Below are positions 26,994 to 32,000 of a stretch of 32,000 nt of DNA, piece by piece. How positions within the stretch are numbered: position 1 is the first letter of the stretch; each line of letters opens with the position of its first letter. The notes below the pieces were generated by a model. It made no database searches. It was given only the letters and a program-made list of their open reading frames with translations, and was not told the origin of the DNA. Origin of the DNA: Bacteroidales bacterium. GTDB taxonomy: Bacteria > Bacteroidota > Bacteroidia > Bacteroidales > DTU049. The position numbers and the translations under genes were made by a program. The stretch spans positions 1-32,000 of the forward strand of contig JAGPGB010000002.1 of NCBI GenBank assembly GCA_018056215.1, read 5' to 3'.

Positions 26994-27872
26994 TTAAATA
27001 TTATAACCTAGTCTTTTTAGAGTATTTCTATCATTACGCCAGTTGGGCTGCACCTTAACAAATAAATTTAAGAAAATATGTTTATCTAATAATTTTTCTA
27101 ATTTCAGTCTAGCATTAGTACCTAATTGTTTGATCATTTCGCCTTTTTTGCCAATAATTATATTCTTTTGTGAATCTCGCATTACCCATATTTCTGCTTC
27201 TATGAAAACTGGATCTTGATCTTCTTTGAAACTATTAATTATCACCTCAGTTTCATAAGGTATTTCTTCTTTATATAAATAATAAATCTGTTCTCTAATA
27301 ATCTCAGAAGCGAAATATCTGAGATATCTATCAGAGAGTATGTCTTTATCATAATATGGTGGATGCTCTGGCAAAAGAGTTTTAATAATTTCTAGTAATT
27401 TATCAACGTTATAGCCTGTCAGTGCAGAGACAGCTATTATATCTACATTAGAGAATTTTTCTTTAAATTTTTTTTCTTTAATTGAAAATGTTTTTTCATC
27501 AACTAAATCAGCTTTGTTGAGGACAACAATTTTAGGTTGTGAATATTTAGCTACTATGTCTATTAGTTGATTGTCATCTCTTTTATCAGTTAAATCATGC
27601 ATATAAATTAATATATCCGCATCTTCGAAAGCAGATTCTATATCATGTAGCATAGCTTTATGCAGCTCATATTGAGGGTTAGTGAGCCAACCTGGTAAAT
27701 CTGAAAAAATAATTTGAGTATTTTCATCATTATAGATGCCCAGTACTCTCTGTCGAGTAGTTTGAGCTTTGGGAGAAACTGGCATTAGATTTTCACCTAT
27801 AATGGAATTTACTAATGTAGATTTACCAACATTTGGATAACCTAATATGCTTATGAAACCGGCTTTATGCAT
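26994..27872 (-). CDS. era: GTPase Era
   Basis: A 292-residue ribosome-assembly GTPase that binds the 3' end of 16S rRNA. G1 is GYPNVGKST (11-19), the switch region TTRQR follows, G3 is DLPG (58-61; DTPG in most Era proteins), and G4 is NKAD (119-122). The C-terminal KH domain carries IIGKKGEMIKQLGTNARLKLEKLL and ends with LFVKVQPNWR, which is diagnostic for Era. The anti-SD-binding role is by family. The 79-base gap to the HIT gene upstream may hold its own promoter. Confidence 0.97.
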   Translation of the reverse strand: MHKAGFISILGYPNVGKSTLVNSIIGENLMPVSPKAQTTRQRVLGIYNDENTQIIFSDLPGWLTNPQYELHKAMLHDIESAFEDADILIYMHDLTDKRDDNQLIDIVAKYSQPKIVVLNKADLVDEKTFSIKEKKFKEKFSNVDIIAVSALTGYNVDKLLEIIKTLLPEHPPYYDKDILSDRYLRYFASEIIREQIYYLYKEEIPYETEVIINSFKEDQDPVFIEAEIWVMRDSQKNIIIGKKGEMIKQLGTNARLKLEKLLDKHIFLNLFVKVQPNWRNDRNTLKRLGYNI

Positions 27873-27951
27873 TTAATATATTATATTTTTCTTTTTAAAA
27901 ATTAGACAAAAAGTAATTAAAATTTAAGTAAAATTCTGTGTAATTATATCA

Positions 27952-28356
27952 TTATAATTCTACAAATTTCTTTATTCCTTCAGCAATACTTTGTAATTCT
28001 TCAGAGCTGAACTTCAGTTTAGGTTTAGCAAAATCAATATCAGTAATATTTTTAATTGGTACAAGATGAATATGAGCGTGTGGTACTTCTAAACCCACGA
28101 CTGCGACACCTGTTCTGATAGCTTCACCTTGCATATATTTATCAATAGCTTTAGCTATTTTTTTGGCAAAAATCCATAAACCAGCAAGACTTTCGTCATC
28201 TAAATCAAAAATGTAGCTAACTTCTTTCTTGGGTATTACTAAAGTATGAGCTTTAGCCAATGGGTTTATATCTAAAAATGCCAAATAATTTTCATCCTCA
28301 GCAACAATATATGCTGGGATTTCACGATTAACAATTTTTGTAAATATACTGGACAT
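27952..28356 (-). CDS. HIT-family nucleotide hydrolase
   Basis: A 134-residue purine-nucleotide phosphoramidase or hydrolase of the histidine-triad superfamily. It opens with SIFTKIVNREIPAYIVAED, typical of Hint/HIT proteins, and has the triad HAHIHLVPI with H93, H95 and H97, of which H95 would be the nucleophile region. The substrate in vivo is not known. It starts 2 bases after greA stops, so the two form an operon. Confidence 0.95.
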   Translation of the reverse strand: MSSIFTKIVNREIPAYIVAEDENYLAFLDINPLAKAHTLVIPKKEVSYIFDLDDESLAGLWIFAKKIAKAIDKYMQGEAIRTGVAVVGLEVPHAHIHLVPIKNITDIDFAKPKLKFSSEELQSIAEGIKKFVEL

Positions 28357-28358
28357 AG

Positions 28359-28829
28359 CTATTCTATTTTCAAAATTTTATACTTTATCACACCAGCTGG
28401 CACTTGGATATCTACGATATCATCAATTTTTTTACCTATCAGAGCCTGAGCTACAGGACTATTGACACCGAGATGTTTTTTCTTAAGATCTGCTTCTTTG
28501 TCTGGTACTATCTTATAAGAGATTACCTGATTATTAGACAAATTTTTAATAGTAACTGTCGTTAAAATCCTAACTTGAGATTTATCAACCTCAGTCTCAT
28601 CGATAATTTTAACATTCGCCAATAGTTTTTGCAGTTGAGCGATTTCTAATTCTAGATGAGCCTGTGCATCTTTAGCAGCGTCATATTCAGCATTTTCTGA
28701 TAAATCGCCTTTTTCTCTAGCCTCTGCTATCATCTGAGCTATATGTGGCCTCTCCTCATGTATCAGTTTATTCAACTTATTTTGAAGATTTTCAAAACCT
28801 TCCTTTGTGAGATATGTTATTTCATCCAT
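28359..28829 (-). CDS. greA: Transcription elongation factor GreA
   Basis: A 156-residue factor that rescues backtracked RNA polymerase by stimulating transcript cleavage. The N-terminal coiled coil carries the tip motif REKGDLSENAEYDAAKDAQ with the acidic residues D42 and E45 that reach the polymerase active site. The C-terminal FKBP-like domain has SPVAQALIGKKIDD. Length is normal for GreA. It starts just downstream of a terminator and leads the greA-HIT operon. Confidence 0.97.
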   Translation of the reverse strand: MDEITYLTKEGFENLQNKLNKLIHEERPHIAQMIAEAREKGDLSENAEYDAAKDAQAHLELEIAQLQKLLANVKIIDETEVDKSQVRILTTVTIKNLSNNQVISYKIVPDKEADLKKKHLGVNSPVAQALIGKKIDDIVDIQVPAGVIKYKILKIE

Positions 28830-28854
28830 AATGATAAATTTACTTTTTTATAAA

Positions 28855-28897
28855 AAATATAAAAAAACATTCCCACGCATTTCAAGCATGGGAAAAT
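28855..28897 (-). terminator. Rho-independent terminator after ispD
   Basis: Read on the minus strand: an A-rich approach, then TTCCCATGC and GCGTGGGAA forming a 9-bp stem with one G-U pair around a 6-base loop, then a long T run (28867-28855). It stops the queA-ispD transcript before greA. Confidence 0.8.
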
Positions 28898-28910
28898 TTT
28901 ATTTGCAAAA

Positions 28911-29588
28911 TTAATAAAAATTTTCTAATATAGCAGATATTAAAATTAAATCTTCAGGATAAGTAATTTTAAGATTTAATCTAGTACCTTCAAAAAAAGT
29001 AAGTGGTAGATTTTTACTTTCCCATACATTAGCATCATCAGTAAATTTATCATTATAGTCTTGCTCATAAGCTTGTTTTAGTAGAGAAATATTAAAAAAT
29101 TGTGGAGTGTCGATTAGCATAACCTTGTCTCTATCTACGATTAAATTTTTATCCTCATCTTGTATCCTAACAGAATTATAAGTTTTATGATACGGGATAG
29201 CACAATTATTAGCTTTTGCTAATTTATAACCTTTTCTAATTAATGGTAGAGGTACATATGGTCTAGCAGCATCATGAATAGCCACCAATCCATCATCAGG
29301 TAAAGTCGCAAGAGCATTTTTTACACTATCGAAACGTTCTTTACCACCTATTACAGTTTTTATCCCCTTATATTCAGGATAATTATACCAAAATGCTATA
29401 TAGTATACTTTATGCATACTATTAATCACCAAGATAATATTAGAAACTGGAACAAGTTTAGCAAAAGACTCTATGCTATAGCAAAGAAAAAATTTTCCAT
29501 TAAAAGACATTAATGGTTTAGGAATATTGCTATGCATACGTCTGCTTTGGCCACCAGCTAAAATAATTGCATATTTGTTATTATCCAT
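28911..29588 (-). CDS. ispD: 2-C-methyl-D-erythritol 4-phosphate cytidylyltransferase
   Basis: A 225-residue enzyme of the MEP isoprenoid pathway, forming CDP-methylerythritol from CTP. AGGQSRRM (11-18) with PKPL (23-26) is the CTP loop, GGKERFDSVKNAL (81-93) the conserved central block, and AIHDAARPYV (103-112) the metal/substrate site. The usual GSGxRMG is GGQSRRMHS here, so a related sugar nucleotidyltransferase is conceivable, but GGKERFDSV and HDAARP favour IspD. It is 10 bases downstream of queA. The other MEP genes are not in the window. Confidence 0.9.
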   Translation of the reverse strand: MDNNKYAIILAGGQSRRMHSNIPKPLMSFNGKFFLCYSIESFAKLVPVSNIILVINSMHKVYYIAFWYNYPEYKGIKTVIGGKERFDSVKNALATLPDDGLVAIHDAARPYVPLPLIRKGYKLAKANNCAIPYHKTYNSVRIQDEDKNLIVDRDKVMLIDTPQFFNISLLKQAYEQDYNDKFTDDANVWESKNLPLTFFEGTRLNLKITYPEDLILISAILENFY

Positions 29589-29598
29589 TTGTCAATAA

Positions 29599-30660
29599 TT
29601 AATCAATTATTAACATTGCATCACCATAAACATGAAAACGATATTTTTCTTTGACAGCTAATTCATAAGCAGACATCAAAAGTTCATAATCTGCGAAAGT
29701 AGCAGCAGACATCAGAGATATACTATAAGGCAAATTAAAATTGGTTAAAAATGCATCTGGTACATGAAAATCATAAGGTGGATAAATAAAAAGAGATGTC
29801 CATCTATGAGCTGGCATCAAATATCCATCGATAGAATGAGATGATTCAATAGATTTCATCACAGAGTTACCAACTGCACAAATCTTTTTCTTATTTTTTT
29901 TAGCTTCATTAACTATCTGACAGGCTTCTTCATTAATGATAAACTCCTCTGCATCGATTTTATGCCTAGCTAAATCTTGAACGTCAATTTTTCGCAAATC
30001 TCCTAATCCAATATGTACAGTAATTTCAGCAAAATTAATACCTTTTACTCTCATTCTTTTCATTAATAGTTCAGTGAAATGTAATCCAGCGAAAGGTGGT
30101 AAAACAGAGCCTTCTACTTTAGCAAAAACAGTTTGGAAATATTCATTATCAATAGGTTCAGTAGAACGATCCAAAAGTACAGGTACAGCTAATTCCCCTA
30201 AACTTTTTAGCAAGCTCAAAAATTTATCATGTGGCATCTCTGTGAGAAAGCGAATAGTACGTCCACGAGAAGTAGTATTATCTATAACCTCTGCAACCAA
30301 TTCACTATTATCTCCAAAATATAATTTGTTACCAATACGAATTTTTCTCGCTGGCTCTACAGTAACATCCCACAATTTAAGATCTTCATTTAGCTCCCTT
30401 AAAAGTATCACTTCTATTTGAGCTCCAGTACGTTCTTTTGTTGCTATTAATCTAGCAGGGATTACTTTAGTATTATTAATGATCATCACATCTCCATCAT
30501 CAAAATAATCTGTAATATTTTTGAAAATTTTATGCTCAATTTCACCTGTTTTTTTATGTATCACCATTAGCCGACACTCATCTCTCTCCTCCATAGGGTA
30601 TCTCGCTATCAATTCATCAGGTAGATCAAAATTAAAATGCATCAATTTTTTAGGTTCCAT
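29599..30660 (-). CDS. queA: tRNA preQ1(34) S-adenosylmethionine ribosyltransferase-isomerase
   Basis: A 353-residue enzyme that transfers ribose from SAM to preQ1 in tRNA anticodons, giving epoxyqueuosine. The N-terminus FNFDLPDELIARYP and block RDECRLMVI are family signatures, as are DVMIINNTKVIPARL, PPFAGLHFTELLMKRM and a C-terminal FIYPPYDF. Length is standard. It heads the queA-ispD unit. With queE at 11228-11854 this shows that queuosine is made de novo, although the other pathway genes are outside the window. Confidence 0.96.
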   Translation of the reverse strand: MEPKKLMHFNFDLPDELIARYPMEERDECRLMVIHKKTGEIEHKIFKNITDYFDDGDVMIINNTKVIPARLIATKERTGAQIEVILLRELNEDLKLWDVTVEPARKIRIGNKLYFGDNSELVAEVIDNTTSRGRTIRFLTEMPHDKFLSLLKSLGELAVPVLLDRSTEPIDNEYFQTVFAKVEGSVLPPFAGLHFTELLMKRMRVKGINFAEITVHIGLGDLRKIDVQDLARHKIDAEEFIINEEACQIVNEAKKNKKKICAVGNSVMKSIESSHSIDGYLMPAHRWTSLFIYPPYDFHVPDAFLTNFNLPYSISLMSAATFADYELLMSAYELAVKEKYRFHVYGDAMLIID

Positions 30661-30783
30661 AAATTAATTTTTTTAATAGGAATTTAATATACGTAGAATA
30701 ATCGTTTTTGTTACATTATTTAAATAATATTAGAAAAAGTGTATCTTAACAAATAACAAAGAATATTCTTTAATTTCATTTAA

Positions 30784-30867
30784 TGCCCGGAACAGGACTC
30801 GAACCTGCACACTTGTGACAGTACTAGTCCCTGAAACTAGCGCGTCTACCAATTCCGCCATCCGGGC
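30784..30867 (-). tRNA. tRNA-Leu (anticodon CAG)
   Basis: An 84-base class II tRNA on the minus strand: acceptor stem GCCCGGA/TCCGGGC with discriminator A, D arm with GGCGGAATTGGTAGACGC, anticodon stem CTAGT/ACTAG around loop TTCAGGG (CAG), long variable arm, and T stem CAGG/CCTG with GTTCGAGT. It lies 10 bases downstream of the other tRNA-Leu and probably shares its transcript. CCA is not encoded. Confidence 0.96.
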
Positions 30868-30877
30868 ATAAAAAAAG

Positions 30878-30961
30878 TGCCCAGGACAAGACTCGAACTT
30901 GCACACCCTTGCAGGCACTACCCCCTCAAAGTAGCGCGTCTACCAATTCCGCCACCTGGGC
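30878..30961 (-). tRNA. tRNA-Leu (anticodon GAG)
   Basis: An 84-base class II tRNA on the minus strand, with acceptor stem GCCCAGG/CCTGGGC, the same D arm as its neighbour, and anticodon stem CTACT/GGTAG around loop TTGAGGG (GAG). It has a long variable arm and T arm with GTTCGAGT. It is the promoter-proximal member of a two-gene tRNA-Leu operon. Confidence 0.95.
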
Positions 30962-30970
30962 AATTTTTTG

Positions 30971-30978
30971 CAAAATTA
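30971..30978 (-). promoter_or_regulatory. -7 box of the tRNA-Leu pair
   Basis: Read on the minus strand, TAATTTTG followed by C, ending 9 bases before the first tRNA-Leu. Identical to the box in front of tRNA-Glu. No TTTG at the usual upstream distance. Confidence 0.5.
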
Positions 30979-31173
30979 AATATTTTTTTTCGCAATAAAA
31001 AATTTAATTTTTGTTTAAGATTTATAAAAACAATTTGCCATAAAGCAGAAAATTATCATAAAAAATAATAATATTAAAATTCTTTGAAATAGACTTTCAG
31101 CTAATAAATTTTGCTAAAAATTTTTGTATTAATAAAATAAACAAATATCAATTTTTGTAACGTGTTAGAGCCG

Positions 31174-31286
31174 CATTGGGAAATGATTTATTATAAAACA
31201 AGAAAGCTGAGTAAAGGTATTGAGCAAACGTAGTGAGTGAGTTTGCAAAACCCAATGGTTGATTACAAAGTTTTATAAAATCATTT
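31174..31286. repeat. Structured inverted-repeat element (possible RNA or MITE-like)
   Basis: An interrupted 17-bp helix joins 31181-31189 and 31192-31199 to 31278-31286 and 31270-31277, with a 2-base bulge. Immediately 5' of it, CATTGGG (31174-31180) is complementary to CCCAATG (31251-31257), which lies inside the loop, so the two helices cross. A separate 6-bp hairpin, GCAAAC (31224-31229) with GTTTGC (31241-31246), sits inside the loop. The block is more GC-rich than its surroundings. Strand and function are unknown. Confidence 0.6.
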
Positions 31287-31389
31287 ATCCAGCAGAGACT
31301 TTTCTTTGTTTCATTCTTTTCATAATTGGAAAAGGAAGAATTTATAAAAATACTTTAAAATAAATAAAATTCCATTTTTAAAAATATAG

Positions 31390-31416
31390 TTATTACTGAT
31401 ATATTCACAGTAATAA
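31390..31416. repeat. 9-bp perfect palindromic arms upstream of ABC gene
   Basis: TTATTACTG and CAGTAATAA flank a 9-base spacer. ACTGAT (31395-31400) and ATCAGT (31416-31421) form an alternative pairing. It could be an operator for the ABC gene 118 bases downstream. There is no T run, so a terminator is unlikely. Confidence 0.4.
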
Positions 31417-31506
31417 TCAGTTATAAATTAAACGCTTAATTCAAATTATTTTATTGTTATTAATATAAAACTTATCATTTATATTATTCTTTTAAATCAA
31501 TTTTAT

Positions 31507-31514
31507 TACTTTTG
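31507..31514 (+). promoter_or_regulatory. -7 box of the ABC transporter gene
   Basis: TACTTTTG followed by C matches TAnnTTTG and lies 20 bases before the ATG at 31535. Confidence 0.55.
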
Positions 31515-31534
31515 CAAAAAACTTAATATTAAAT

Positions 31535-32000
31535 ATGAACAATGCTATAGAAGTTTCTAATATTACAAAAAAATATAGAGAGCATACGGCTTTAGATAAT
31601 GTGAGTTTCGCAGTACCTAATGGTAGTATTTTTGGTATTTTAGGACCGAATGGTGCTGGTAAAACCACACTATTGCGAATAATTAATAATATAATACCAC
31701 CAGATAGTGGAGAAATATTACTCTATGATGAGCCACTTAGTGACAAACATATGGAAGAGATTGGTTATCTACCTGAAGAGCGTGGTTTATACAAGAAAAT
31801 GTCTGTTGGTGATCAAGTTTTATATCTTTCACAACTAAAGGGACTTTCGCAGAAAGAAGCTAGAGAAAAGATAAACTATTGGTTTGATAAATTAGATATA
31901 AAATCTTGGTTGGGTAGAAAAGTAGAAGAATTATCAAAAGGAATGCAACAAAAAGTACAATTTATTATTACTGTTTTGCATTCTCCTAAATTACTAATCT
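31535..32000 (+). CDS. ABC transporter ATP-binding protein (partial, 3' end outside window)
   Basis: The first 155 residues of an ABC ATPase, running off the right edge. Walker A is GPNGAGKTT (37-45) and the Q-loop region is IGYLPEERGLYKKMSV. The signature ELSKGMQQKVQF (about 134-145) has LSKGM in place of LSGGQ, as in the NatA/DUF4162-type exporters of Bacteroidota. IGYLPEERGLY is typical of that group, whose partner is usually a NatB-like permease encoded next. Substrate unknown; drug or Na+ export is the usual guess for the family. Walker B lies outside the window. Confidence 0.92.
   Translation, partial: MNNAIEVSNITKKYREHTALDNVSFAVPNGSIFGILGPNGAGKTTLLRIINNIIPPDSGEILLYDEPLSDKHMEEIGYLPEERGLYKKMSVGDQVLYLSQLKGLSQKEAREKINYWFDKLDIKSWLGRKVEELSKGMQQKVQFIITVLHSPKLLI

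Larger units (their letters stand above)
30979..31534. other. Gene-free interval with structured DNA
   Basis: About 555 bases without a convincing coding frame between the divergent tRNA-Leu operon and the ABC gene. Most is very AT-rich. The exceptions are a structured block at 31174-31290, a 9-bp palindrome at 31390-31416 and a promoter box at 31507-31514. A 60-residue frame reading across the tRNAs into this interval is antisense noise. Confidence 0.6.

Noticed and set aside
30730..31068. Two short open frames overlapping the tRNA-Leu genes, one encoding ARMAELVDALVSG on the minus strand
   Set aside because: This peptide is the well-known spurious translation of tRNA-Leu genes; both frames lie over the cloverleaf sequences.
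1..32000. CRISPR array, prophage, integrase or plasmid origin
   Set aside because: No regularly spaced repeats, structural phage genes, recombinases or replication genes were seen.

Overview
The window looks like chromosomal DNA from a low-GC, uncultured-type member of the Bacteroidota. Four things support this. Many starts are preceded by a TAnnTTTG element, the Bacteroidota sigma-70 -7 box, and starts have A-rich leaders with no Shine-Dalgarno sequence. The gene content is typical of the phylum: a type II glutaminyl-cyclase-like lipoprotein, a TPR/PD40/OmpA envelope protein and Na+-NQR. Protein relatedness, judged by eye, is bacteroidotal throughout. Nothing points to phage or plasmid DNA. 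The accessory parts are a restriction-modification locus and two insertion-sequence copies.

Layout. 1-116: end of a membrane protein. 169-3549: a compact type IIS restriction-modification operon, with an AlwI-family endonuclease and two adenine methyltransferases. 3665-8613: cysS, a glutaminyl-cyclase-like lipoprotein and dtd as one overlapping cluster, then an AcpH-like protein and an exported protein of unknown function with a possible Cys-His-Glu triad. 8642-8713: tRNA-Glu(CTC) on the minus strand. 8834-10024: sucC, without sucD beside it. 10043-11159: IS1595-family copy 1. 11228-15237, minus strand: nqrA-nqrB-nqrC followed by queE where nqrDEF would be expected. 15424-20803, plus strand: the OmpA/PD40 protein, a strong terminator, purM and parE. 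20867-22576: a small lipoprotein and a GT2 glycosyltransferase. 22614-23748: IS copy 2. 23919-25846: a DUF4190-like membrane protein and the bifunctional NAD(P)HX repair enzyme. 25904-30961, minus strand: read in transcription order, two tRNA-Leu genes, queA, ispD, terminator, greA, HIT protein, era and aroB. 30962-31534: a gene-free interval holding an unusual structured repeat. 31535 to the end: start of an ABC transporter ATPase.

How the genes work together. The restriction locus needs two methyltransferases because an asymmetric site (GGATC or GAGTC class) must be protected on both strands. QueE and QueA belong to de novo queuosine synthesis. NqrABC is half of the sodium-pumping NADH:quinone oxidoreductase, and the other half must lie elsewhere or be lost. 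CysS, Dtd, Era, QueA and the tRNAs are translation functions; PurM, AroB, IspD and SucC are core metabolism. The points most worth following up are the crossing-helix element at 31174-31286, the possible exported amidotransferase-like protein at 7351-8613, the two-methyltransferase restriction system, the split nqr operon, and a tRNA-Glu with C instead of U at position 33.
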